7,872 nt of DNA from Algoriphagus sp. Lineage in GTDB: Bacteria; Bacteroidota; Bacteroidia; Cytophagales; Cyclobacteriaceae. Within the stretch, counting starts at the first letter, position 1, and each line of letters begins with the position of its first letter. The stretch is from positions 1 through 7,872 of the forward strand of contig JALRIY010000105.1 in assembly GCA_023255285.1 (NCBI GenBank), written 5' to 3'. A model generated the notes under the pieces. That model searched no databases. It was given only the letters and a program-made list of their open reading frames with translations, and was not told where the DNA came from. The position numbers were made by a program, and so were the translations under genes. Below, piece after piece: positions 1-7,019 of the stretch.

Positions 1-198
1 AAAAATTTCTTTTAGCCCTTTTTGAAGTAACTCATTTTCTTTTTGGCTAACTAAACCAATACTGCAAAGCATAGTGGCATGGGCCATTGAACCTAGGACA
101 TCGTAGGGAGCCAAAAGAATATCGAACTGTGGATCATTACCTACCGTAAATTGTTCCACTTCTCGTTTGCTAGTACTTGTTTTTTGCCAAAGTTTCAT
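1..198 (-). CDS. argH: Argininosuccinate lyase, N-terminal 66 codons (cut by window edge)
   Basis: ArgH splits argininosuccinate into arginine and fumarate, the last step of arginine synthesis, in the cytoplasm. The open frame runs from the ATG at 198-196 to the window edge without a stop. It begins MKLWQK and carries EQFTVGND (about residues 15-22) followed by LLAPYDVLGSMAHATML (about 29-45). These match the N-terminal arm and first helices of the fumarase/aspartase superfamily as seen in ArgH. The catalytic signature of the superfamily lies further downstream and is not visible. The start sits 14 nt after the argE stop. An AAGGAG sequence (complement of 201-206) is the clearest Shine-Dalgarno match in the operon, but it lies only 2 nt from the ATG, which is unusually close. 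I keep this ATG because the N-terminus fits the family. It is the last visible gene of the operon. Confidence 0.93.
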   Translation of the reverse strand, partial: MKLWQKTSTSKREVEQFTVGNDPQFDILLAPYDVLGSMAHATMLCSIGLVSQKENELLQKGLKEIF

Positions 199-212
199 TA
201 CTCCTTGTATTT

Positions 213-1280
213 TTAATAGCTTCGTAAAGCAGCATACTGCTCTAAAATAGAAATGTAAAGGGGTATACCTTCTTCCAATTCTTGAATGTAAATAAACTCA
301 TCCGCAGTATGGGATCTTGCAGAATCACCAGGGCCAATCTTGGCTGAAGGATAGGGGATTAATGCTTGATCCGATAGTGTGGGACTTCCAAACATCTCCA
401 ATCCTAATTTTTTTGCGACCTGCTGTAATGCATGATTTTCTGGAAGAAAAGAGGAACGAAGCCGCATACTTCTTGGCACCAATTCTGCAGTCAACTCTTT
501 ACTTAATTCGTCAAGTATTTCCTCATGGGTGTACAGTTCGTTCATTCGTATATCCAAAACATACGTACAAATTTCAGGAACCCGATTGTGCTGTTCTCCA
601 GCTTGAATAATGGTACAGGATAGTTTGGAGGGGCCTAATAAAGGAGAAACCTTCTTGAATTGGTACTCTTTTATTTTTGTCAAATCATTTAATGCTAGAT
701 AAATGGCATTCACTCCTTCTTCTCTTGCTGCATGTCCAGCTTTTCCCTTGATTGTGCCTTCTAAAACGAGCAACCCTTTTTCAGCTACAGCTAATTTCAT
801 TTGAGTAGGTTCTCCAACAAGTACTAATTCGGCAGGAGGGAGGATAGAAAGTAAACTACTGATGCCATTCGATCCAGAAATTTCTTCTTCGGCTGAGGCA
901 ATAAGTAGTAAATTAAAGGGCAATGGCTTGCCAATAAAGTGGCAAAATGATGCAATTAATGCAACCAAAGGCCCACCCGCATCATTTGAACCCAATCCAT
1001 ATAATTTTCCATCAACTTCAATGGGGGAGAATGGGTCATTGGTATAGCCTACTGCTGGTTTTACGGTATCGTGGTGGGAGTTTAACCAAACAGTGGGTAG
1101 ATTTTTCTGGTAAGGATTGGCAAAGGCCCAAACATTATTCCCTGAGGTTTGGGTTTGTACCCCTTTCCTTTTTAAAAATTCATTAATCTGTAGGGCGGTA
1201 TTTTCCTCAAATTTCGAGAAGGAAGAAATTGAAATTAATTTTTTTAATAAGCTAACGGCTTCTTTTTTAAGGTTATCCAT
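213..1280 (-). CDS. argE: M20-family deacylase acting on N-acylcitrulline (ArgE type)
   Basis: A 355-residue zinc amidohydrolase of the M20/ArgE/DapE family. In a cluster with ArgF' its expected substrate is N-acetyl- or N-succinyl-citrulline rather than N-acetylornithine, releasing citrulline for ArgG. The di-metal site can be read in order: H69 and D71 in SHHDTV, bridging D100 in GSNDAGGP, the general base and ligand pair E131-E132 in ASAEEE, E157 in VGEPT, and H324 in SARSHTADE near the C-terminus. The lid/dimerisation domain lies between, around residues 165-275, and includes KGKAGHAA. Length is typical and no residue of the site is missing. The ATG overlaps the argB stop as TAATG, which suggests translational coupling. 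That the acyl group is succinyl is inferred only from the carbamoyltransferase next door; acetyl remains possible. Confidence 0.9.
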   Translation of the reverse strand: MDNLKKEAVSLLKKLISISSFSKFEENTALQINEFLKRKGVQTQTSGNNVWAFANPYQKNLPTVWLNSHHDTVKPAVGYTNDPFSPIEVDGKLYGLGSNDAGGPLVALIASFCHFIGKPLPFNLLLIASAEEEISGSNGISSLLSILPPAELVLVGEPTQMKLAVAEKGLLVLEGTIKGKAGHAAREEGVNAIYLALNDLTKIKEYQFKKVSPLLGPSKLSCTIIQAGEQHNRVPEICTYVLDIRMNELYTHEEILDELSKELTAELVPRSMRLRSSFLPENHALQQVAKKLGLEMFGSPTLSDQALIPYPSAKIGPGDSARSHTADEFIYIQELEEGIPLYISILEQYAALRSY

Positions 1281-2080
1281 TAGTACAAATCGTAACGTTG
1301 TCGCTCAATGATAGTTCCAGCAGTTTTTCCTTTTACCGCCATTAACAAATTTTCTGCTTTGCCTATCCAAACCCGTTGAACTCCTTGTTTTAGGGCTTCA
1401 AAGGCGTTGTCTAGCTTAGGAATCATTCCTGAATGAATCACATTTTCCTTACGGAGTTCGCTGTAAATATCCTCATTAATCAGCGGAATAATGGATTGCT
1501 CGTTATTTTCATCAACAAGTACACCTGACTTATTGAAGCAAAAATACAAGTCCACATGGTGCTCTCCTGCCAAACTAGTAGCAATAGAAGATGCAATTGA
1601 ATCGGCATTGGTATTTAACAATTGTCCTTTTTTGTCATGTGTGATTGCATTGACGACAGGCAATACATCGATTTGAAGCAATTGTTGAAGTAAATATGAA
1701 TTTACCTCTTGAATATCACCCACAAATCCATAGTCTATTCCACGTACAGGCCGCTTAACAGAACGAATCAGGTTTCCATCAGCACCTGTCAGTCCTAGTG
1801 CATTTACTTTAAGCGCTTGAAGTTTTGCAACCACAGTTTTGCTGATTAAACCTGCGTAGACCATGGTTACCATATCTAAGGTGTCCTTGTCGGTAATTCT
1901 CCGGCCATCTACCATTTCAGGCATAATTCCCATACTCTCTCCAAACCGAGACGCCATGACCCCACCACCATGAACCAAGATTTTGGCCCCTGGAACCTTG
2001 GCGAAAATGCTTAAAAACTCCTCCAGCTTGTCAGGAAAGTCAATTACATTTCCTCCGATTTTGATGACAGATATTTTCAT
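1280..2080 (-). CDS. argB: N-acylglutamate kinase
   Basis: ArgB phosphorylates the gamma-carboxylate of N-acylglutamate with ATP, the second step of the pathway. It belongs to the amino acid kinase family. Counting from the ATG at 2080, the protein has 266 residues. The ATP/phosphate elements are KIGGN (K7-N11) and HGGG (37-40), followed by DGRRIT (about 58-63), GLTGADGN, and NTNADSIAS (about 156-164). A conserved Lys occurs in IPKLDNAF near the C-terminus. The frame also opens six bases upstream at a TTG (2086), but ATG 2080 places the first beta strand at residue 2 as in the family, so I prefer it. It starts 21 nt after the argF' stop and its TAA overlaps the argE ATG. It lacks the N-terminal helix that makes some homologues arginine-sensitive, so feedback inhibition of this enzyme looks unlikely (inference). 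Acetyl versus succinyl substrate cannot be read from the sequence. Confidence 0.93.
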   Translation of the reverse strand: MKISVIKIGGNVIDFPDKLEEFLSIFAKVPGAKILVHGGGVMASRFGESMGIMPEMVDGRRITDKDTLDMVTMVYAGLISKTVVAKLQALKVNALGLTGADGNLIRSVKRPVRGIDYGFVGDIQEVNSYLLQQLLQIDVLPVVNAITHDKKGQLLNTNADSIASSIATSLAGEHHVDLYFCFNKSGVLVDENNEQSIIPLINEDIYSELRKENVIHSGMIPKLDNAFEALKQGVQRVWIGKAENLLMAVKGKTAGTIIERQRYDLY

Positions 2081-2101
2081 AAACAATTGAATTTAAGAAA
2101 A

Positions 2102-3046
2102 TTAAGGGAGAAGTTTACTGAGTACAGCTTGGGCTGCAAAGATTCGGTTGAGGGCTTGTTGCTGTACCAAGGAACGGGGTCCATCTAGAAGTTCATCAGA
2201 AATTTCTACGTTTCTCCGAACAGGCAAACAATGCATGATCTTGGCTTGAGGGGCGTTTTTTAAATGTGCTTCTGTCAACATCCATGTGGAATCTGTAGTC
2301 AAAATCTTTCCATAATCCTTGTAGGAGGACCAGTTTTTCACATAAACAAAATCTGCTTTCTCAAGCGCCTCTTCTTGATTTGTAGTAATTAATGCTCCAG
2401 GAGTAAATATAGGATCTAATTCGTACCCTTCAGGATGACAAATGGTCAAATCATGTCCCATTCCTAGGGTCCATTCGGCAAAGCTATTGGCAACAGCATG
2501 CGGAATTGCTTTTATGTGTGGACCCCAGGTGAGTACTACTTTTGGTTTTTTCTCTTTTTGAGCTAATTCTTGAATAGTTAGTTGATCTGCCAAACTCTGC
2601 AATGGATGACGAATTGCAGATTCTAAACTAATCACGGGAATTCCAGAATAGTTCACAAACTGATGGAATACAAAATCAGAAATATCCTCCTCCTTTTGGG
2701 TTAATGTAGGAAATGCACGAAGGGCTAAAATATCAAAATAAGAACCCAAAACCCCAGCAGCATCTTTGATGTGCTCCACAGTGCTCCCATTCATGAGTGC
2801 TCCATCCTTCATTTCTAGAGCCCAACCCTCCTTATCCATATTCAATACAATGGCTTCCATGCCGAGTTGCTGGGCAGCTATTTGTGTAGATACGCGTGTT
2901 CTAAGCGAGGGATTTAAAAAAATACATCCAATTCGCTTTCCTTTACCTTTGCTTGAATGAAGGGTAGGATTTGCTTTGTATAAGGTGGCTAACTCCAGTA
3001 ATTCTTGACCGATTTCTTTGGATTCAAACTTATAAAAATGATTCAT
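2102..3046 (-). CDS. argF': N-acylornithine carbamoyltransferase, probably N-succinylornithine-specific (ArgF')
   Basis: A 314-residue member of the aspartate/ornithine carbamoyltransferase superfamily, in the branch that carbamoylates N-acylornithine and not free ornithine. The carbamoyl-phosphate loop is FLNPSLRTR (43-51) in place of the STRT of ordinary OTCases. HPLQS lies at 147-151, HPEGYELDP at 204-212, and the C-terminal HCLPVRR at 272-278. The segment NGSTVEHI (86-93) aligns with the stretch carrying Pro90 in the Bacteroides fragilis succinylornithine enzyme and Glu92 in the Xanthomonas acetylornithine enzyme. Here residue 90 is Val (codon at 2777-2779). Published work on that position found that replacing Glu with Pro, Ser, Ala or Val turns the acetyl enzyme into a succinyl enzyme, so N-succinylornithine is the predicted substrate. 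The ATG lies 12 nt after the argD stop. Automated annotation often mislabels this family as OTCase. Confidence 0.92.
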   Translation of the reverse strand: MNHFYKFESKEIGQELLELATLYKANPTLHSSKGKGKRIGCIFLNPSLRTRVSTQIAAQQLGMEAIVLNMDKEGWALEMKDGALMNGSTVEHIKDAAGVLGSYFDILALRAFPTLTQKEEDISDFVFHQFVNYSGIPVISLESAIRHPLQSLADQLTIQELAQKEKKPKVVLTWGPHIKAIPHAVANSFAEWTLGMGHDLTICHPEGYELDPIFTPGALITTNQEEALEKADFVYVKNWSSYKDYGKILTTDSTWMLTEAHLKNAPQAKIMHCLPVRRNVEISDELLDGPRSLVQQQALNRIFAAQAVLSKLLP

Positions 3047-3058
3047 TGATCCACGAAT

Positions 3059-4200
3059 TTATTGAGAATGTGAGTTTAATGCATCTTTTAATGCACTTAC
3101 AAATGAAGCGAGCTCCTCCCACGTAATAGTTAGAGGAGGCAAAAGACGGATTGTTTCTTTCCTTGCGGCAGAACCCGTGAAAATCTTGTATTTTGATACC
3201 AAGAGGCTACGAATAGGGCCTGCATCTTGGTTTAAATCAAACCCAATCATTAATCCCTTACCTCGTACTGCAGTTATACCCGGTAGTGTAAGTAATTCAG
3301 CAATGAGTTTTGTACCCAATTCCAATGCTCTTTTTTGTAATTGCTCTTTTTCCAAAACTTCTAAGACCGCAAGACCTGCTGCACAAGCTAAATGGTTTCC
3401 ACCAAAGGTAGTTCCTAACAATCCGAAGCTCGCCTTAAAATCTGGAGAAAGTAATAATCCACCTATTGGAAACCCATTGCCCATCCCTTTAGCAATTGTA
3501 ATTAAATCAGGTTCCAATCCATCTACCCATTGATGTGCAAAAAAACGACCCGTTCGACCATAACCCGATTGTACTTCATCAAGGATTAATTTAGCACCGT
3601 AGGATTTGGCTAATTTTTGAAGGCCTAAGAGAAAATTGGATTCTGGTACTTGAATACCACCTACTCCTTGAATCCCTTCAATTAGAATTCCTGCAATGGG
3701 TTGTGTAGCCAGTATTTTTTCTACTGCTTCTAAATCACCTAAAGGCAAAATATAAAAATCATCTCTTTCATGGCAAGGAGCCACTAACTTGGCATTATCT
3801 GTCAAGGCTACTGCTGCAGAAGTACGGCCATGAAAGGATCCAGAAAGGCGATAAAACCAGATTTATTGGTGACAAATGAAGCCATTTTTAGGGCGTTTTC
3901 ATTTGCTTCTGCACCGGAATTGACCAAAAACAACTGGTATTCGTGAAGACAAGTTAATTCTGCCAATTTGGTGGCTAAGGCTTGCTGTAAAGGGATTTGA
4001 ATCGAGTTGGAATAAAAGCCTAGTTGCTCAACTTGTTCCGTAATGCGTTGTACATAATGCGGGTGGCTATGTCCGATGGAGATGACTGGGTGTCCTCCAT
4101 ACAAATCCAAATATTCTTGGCCTTGGTCATCCCACAAACGGCTTCCTTTAGCTTTAACAAGGTTGACTGGAATGAGGGGATAAACATCGAATAATTTCAT
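3059..4200 (-). pseudogene. argD: N-acylornithine aminotransferase, interrupted by a one-base frameshift
   Basis: ArgD is a class III PLP aminotransferase that makes N-acylornithine from N-acylglutamate semialdehyde and glutamate. The gene is split into two frames. From ATG 4200 the frame matches the family through IAF (117-119), including YGGHPVISIGHSHPHY (34-49) and the PLP-phosphate motif NSGAEANE (94-101). It then runs into unrelated residues and a stop at 3808-3810. The matching frame resumes as FHGRTSAAVALTDN and continues with LILDEVQSGYG (Asp about 208), TIAKGMGNGFP (PLP Lys about 238) and TTFGGNHLACAAG to the TAA at 3059-3061. Adding one base between about 3833 and 3846 restores a 380-residue protein of normal length. 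A fourth A in the run at 3844-3846 (T on the coding strand) would give IAFSGSFHGRT. Nothing else is decayed, so a sequencing error or a very recent mutation is most likely. The downstream frame has no convincing start (its first option is a TTG). The gene starts 38 nt after the argC stop. Confidence 0.9.
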
Positions 4201-4238
4201 TTTTTCTATTCAAGTGAAGTGGCTACAAGAATTTTACC

Positions 4239-5207
4239 TTAATAAACAATAGATTTTAGATTCAAACCCATTTTTTCTTCTAATCCAAAAGCAAGGTTAA
4301 AGTTTTGAACTGCCTGCCCCGAAGCTCCTTTTAAGAGGTTATCCACTGCTGAATAAATAATCAATTGACCGTTTTGAACCTGTAAGGAAAGGAGGCACTT
4401 ATTTGTGTTTATTACTTTCTTTAAGTCAAGTTCACCTGCTGTCACGTGGGTAAATACTGCTTGAGAATAGAATTCGGTGTAGTAATCTACGGCCATTTCC
4501 GTTGTTCCAGTAAACGGGAAATAGGCAGTAACCCAAATTCCTCTTGAAAAATTTCCTCGGTAAGGAACAAATAGAATTTCTTGTTTTGCCTCAGGATTAA
4601 GCTGTTGAAAGGTTTGCTTAATTTCTTGAAGGTGCTGATGATTGAAAAGTTTATAAACCGATAGGTTGTTTGTTCTATAGCTAAAGTGAGAGGTTTCGGT
4701 TAAACTTTTACCTGCACCTGTACTACCCGTAATGCCTGTGACATGGATAGGGCTCTGTACCCAATTTTTTTGAATTGCCGGAGCCAAAGCCAATTGAATC
4801 GCTGTTGCAAAGCAGCCAGGATTAGCAATTCGTTTTGCTGTTTTTACTTTTTGTGCATTCACTTCTGGTAAACCATAAACAAATCCAGCGGATTCATTTC
4901 GGAAATCAGTGGATAAGTCAATTAGGACAGTCGTTTCTGAAAATGAATGTTGTTTGAGAAACGAGGTAGCCTCGCCATGGGGTAAACATAAAAAAACAGC
5001 ATCTAATCCAGAATGTGGAACTACATCCGTAAATAGAAGATCGCAATCCCCAATTAAATCACCATGCAATTCATCGATACGTTTACCTTTTTGGCTGGAG
5101 GAATAGAGACATACTAGTTCGCAAGCGGGATGATGTACCAAAAGCCGAACAAGCTCAGCCCCAGTGTACCCTGCGGCTCCTATAATTGCTGTTTTGATTT
5201 TAGTCAT
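4239..5207 (-). CDS. argC: N-acyl-gamma-glutamyl-phosphate reductase
   Basis: ArgC reduces N-acylglutamyl phosphate to the semialdehyde with NADPH, the third step. The 322-residue protein opens with a Rossmann nucleotide-binding motif, IIGAAGYTGAELVRLL (8-23). LCLPHGEA (73-80) and IDLSTDFR (96-103) follow. The active-site cysteine is C132 in NPGCFATA, and the catalytic His region is FNHQHLQEI (about 188-196). GITGSTGAGKSL (158-169) and the C-terminal VDNLLKGASGQAVQN are also typical. Length is usual for the shorter ArgC form of bacteria. Its ATG lies inside the end of argG (8-nt overlap, 5200-5207), which implies one transcript and coupled translation. No missing residues were seen. Confidence 0.95.
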   Translation of the reverse strand: MTKIKTAIIGAAGYTGAELVRLLVHHPACELVCLYSSSQKGKRIDELHGDLIGDCDLLFTDVVPHSGLDAVFLCLPHGEATSFLKQHSFSETTVLIDLSTDFRNESAGFVYGLPEVNAQKVKTAKRIANPGCFATAIQLALAPAIQKNWVQSPIHVTGITGSTGAGKSLTETSHFSYRTNNLSVYKLFNHQHLQEIKQTFQQLNPEAKQEILFVPYRGNFSRGIWVTAYFPFTGTTEMAVDYYTEFYSQAVFTHVTAGELDLKKVINTNKCLLSLQVQNGQLIIYSAVDNLLKGASGQAVQNFNLAFGLEEKMGLNLKSIVY

Positions 5208-6393
5208 TTGATTTTTTTACCTTATGGAAAATGGACGTTTGGTTACCCAATATGCGCGTAAATCCTTTCACATCCTCGCCAGTATATCCAGAATTCATTT
5301 CTCCATAGGTTCCAAATTTGGCAGACATTAAGTCGTGATTGGATGTAATTCCAAGCAAAGTAAATCGATAAGGTTGTAATAAGACCTCAACTTCTCCAGT
5401 CACATGGGCTTGTGTGCTTTCTAAGAACGTTTCAAAATTACGCATCACCGGGTCCAAAAAATGCCCTTCATGGAGGTGATTTCCATAGAACTCGGACAAC
5501 TGTTTTTTCCAATATAATTGCCACTTGGTTAAAGTATGCTTTTCGATTAGTTGGTGTGCTTTAATGAGAATTAATGGAGCAGCAGCTTCAAAGCCTACTC
5601 GACCTTTAATTCCTATAATAGTGTCTCCTACATGGATATCTCTTCCAATTCCGTAGGGAGCAGCTAAAGATTGAAGTTTTAGGATGGCATCAACTGGGTT
5701 AGAGTAAGTGACCCCATCTATGCCTTTTATTTCCCCTTGAACAAAAGTCAATTTAATTTCTTTTGGATCACTTTCCGTAACTGGCGTAGGCCATGCCTCC
5801 TCTGGAAGAAAACCTAAGGAAGTTAACGTTTCTTTTCCTCCCACAGAAGTACCCCAAATTCCTTTGTTGACTGAGTAAGCAGCCTTTTCAAAATTCATGG
5901 ATACACCATGCTTTTTTAAATAGTCGATCTCTTCTTGTCTACTTAGTTTTAGATCACGAATGGGGGTAATGATTTCCACTTCAGGAACTAGTATTTGGAA
6001 AATCATATCAAATCGTACCTGATCATTTCCTGCTCCTGTAGAACCGTGGGCAATTGCTTTAGCGCCAATGGATTGGGCATATTCTGCGATTGATTTGGCC
6101 TGAAGAATTCGTTCTGCGGAAACAGAAAGGGGGTAGGTGTCATTTTTTAGAACATTTCCATAAACTAAGAAGCGAATTACTTCTTGGTAATATTCTTGAA
6201 CCACATCCAATTGTCGAAAGGAAGCAACTCCTAAAGCATGCGCGCGTTGTTCAATTGCTAAAAGTTCTTGCTCTCCAAATCCACCCGTATTTACTAGGAC
6301 TGCATGAACTTCGTACCCCAAGTCTTTTGAGAGATGAAGGGCACAAAAGGTGGTGTCTAATCCACCACTGTAAGCTAAAACTACTTTTTTCAT
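5200..6393 (-). CDS. argG: Argininosuccinate synthase
   Basis: ArgG joins citrulline and aspartate using ATP to form argininosuccinate, the penultimate step. The 397-residue protein begins with the PP-loop ATP motif AYSGGLDTT (7-15). HGSTGAGNDQVRFD (116-129), where citrulline/aspartate-binding residues lie, and YSVNKGIWGTS (173-183) come next. YGIGRDIHVGD and GRVGFEAAAP fall in the C-terminal synthetase/multimerisation domain. Length and motifs are complete. ATG 6393 gives the expected N-terminus, MKKVVLAYSGG. The 50-nt gap separating it from the GNAT gene is the largest within the operon and contains a perfect 17-bp palindrome. ArgG is the seventh step of the pathway although it is the second gene, so gene order does not follow reaction order. 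Confidence 0.96.
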   Translation of the reverse strand: MKKVVLAYSGGLDTTFCALHLSKDLGYEVHAVLVNTGGFGEQELLAIEQRAHALGVASFRQLDVVQEYYQEVIRFLVYGNVLKNDTYPLSVSAERILQAKSIAEYAQSIGAKAIAHGSTGAGNDQVRFDMIFQILVPEVEIITPIRDLKLSRQEEIDYLKKHGVSMNFEKAAYSVNKGIWGTSVGGKETLTSLGFLPEEAWPTPVTESDPKEIKLTFVQGEIKGIDGVTYSNPVDAILKLQSLAAPYGIGRDIHVGDTIIGIKGRVGFEAAAPLILIKAHQLIEKHTLTKWQLYWKKQLSEFYGNHLHEGHFLDPVMRNFETFLESTQAHVTGEVEVLLQPYRFTLLGITSNHDLMSAKFGTYGEMNSGYTGEDVKGFTRILGNQTSIFHKVKKSND

Positions 6394-6414
6394 AGGATAG
6401 GTTTTGAAAGCATT

Positions 6415-6431
6415 AAAGTAATTATTACTTT
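6415..6431. promoter_or_regulatory. Perfect 17-bp palindrome in the GNAT-argG gap (candidate operator)
   Basis: AAAGTAATTATTACTTT is an inverted repeat of 8 bp arms (6415-6422 and 6424-6431) around a central T. It lies 21 nt ahead of the argG ATG, between two genes on the same strand. The size and AT-rich character resemble binding sites of dimeric repressors, including arginine repressors, but I do not recognise a specific motif. The all-AT stem would make a weak RNA hairpin. Its T-run is on the plus strand, where no gene needs a terminator, so an operator or an internal promoter element fits better. The function is inferred. Confidence 0.35.
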
Positions 6432-6443
6432 TTTTTTATTGTA

Positions 6444-7001
6444 TTAACTTTCTTTTTTCTTCGATTTTGGATCAAAAAGCATAGCTGTACAGAGACAATT
6501 TTGTCGATTTTTTGCTGTCAAGATTTCAAAGTTGACGCAACTTTGGCAACCTTTCCAAAATTCTTCGTCATCTGTCAATGCGGAATAAGAAACGGGGATA
6601 TAGCCCAATTCTGAATTTATTTTCATTACTGCAGCTCCAGTAGTCAAACCGAAAATCTTTGATTCTGGGTATTTTTCTTGACTCAATTTAAATACTTCTT
6701 GTTTGATTTTTCGAGCCAACCCATATTGTCTGTATTCAGGAGCTACAATCAAACCAGAGTTAGCAACAAATTTCCCATGCCCCCAAGCCTCAATGTAACA
6801 AAACCCTGCCCAGTTTCCTGAGCTAGTTAAAGCAATGACTGCCTTTCCTTCTTCCATTTTGGCTTCTAAATAAGCAGGACTTCGTTTGGCTATACCAGTT
6901 CCTCTAGCTTTGGCAGAATTTTCCATCTCTGCTGCTATTTGATCGGCATATAGTTTATGAGTGCTATTCGCAACTCCAATGTGGAATGCTAATTCTTCCA
7001 T
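6444..7001 (-). CDS. GNAT-family acyltransferase, candidate N-acylglutamate synthase
   Basis: A 185-residue GCN5-related acyltransferase heading the arginine operon. The acyl-CoA binding motif A is visible as GLIVAPEYRQYGLARKIKQ (83-101), with the pyrophosphate loop R91-Q92-Y93-G94-L95-A96. A preceding strand, GFCYIEAW (66-73), and a following one, KIFGLTTGAAVMKINSELGY (115-134), complete the fold. The tail carries C152 and C155 in GCQSC and C169 and C171 in NCLC, a spacing suited to a zinc site. It resembles neither classical ArgA (kinase-like plus GNAT domains) nor ArgJ. No other gene in the cluster could acylate glutamate, and this small GNAT gene recurs in Bacteroidetes arginine clusters. 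It is therefore the natural candidate for the first step, using succinyl-CoA or acetyl-CoA. The role is inferred from context. The ATG at 7001 follows the long structured leader without a clear ribosome site. Confidence 0.8.
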   Translation of the reverse strand: MEELAFHIGVANSTHKLYADQIAAEMENSAKARGTGIAKRSPAYLEAKMEEGKAVIALTSSGNWAGFCYIEAWGHGKFVANSGLIVAPEYRQYGLARKIKQEVFKLSQEKYPESKIFGLTTGAAVMKINSELGYIPVSYSALTDDEEFWKGCQSCVNFEILTAKNRQNCLCTAMLFDPKSKKKES

Positions 7002-7019
7002 AGTTTAGTCAATATAATT

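Noticed and set aside
317..610. 97-codon open frame on the plus strand
   Set aside because: It lies wholly opposite argE, its translation resembles no family I know, and it has no ribosome site. It is a shadow of the coding strand.
2081..2086. TTG start for argB six bases upstream of the ATG
   Set aside because: ATG 2080 gives the usual short N-terminus before KIGGN, and nothing favours the rarer TTG.
2102..3046. Ordinary ornithine carbamoyltransferase (argF/argI)
   Set aside because: The carbamoyl-phosphate loop reads NPSLRTR rather than STRT, and the STVEHI and HCLPVRR context matches the N-acylornithine branch. The accompanying deacylase fits that branch too.
3177..3533. 118-codon open frame on the plus strand
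   Set aside because: It is antisense to the well-conserved C-terminal half of argD, and its Pro/Ser/Asn-rich translation mirrors the codons of that gene.
3808..3850. Programmed -1 ribosomal frameshift as the explanation for split argD
   Set aside because: A -1 shift is what is needed, but no X-XXY-YYZ slippery heptamer sits in the right frame, there is no upstream Shine-Dalgarno-like stimulator, and ArgD is not known to use recoding.
6090..6395. 101-codon open frame on the plus strand
   Set aside because: It is antisense to the N-terminal part of argG, which has clear family motifs. Its Leu/His-rich translation is a by-product of that.
6415..6440. Intrinsic terminator on the plus strand (palindrome followed by a T run)
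   Set aside because: No plus-strand gene ends here, and the stem is almost entirely A-T, so it would be very weak.
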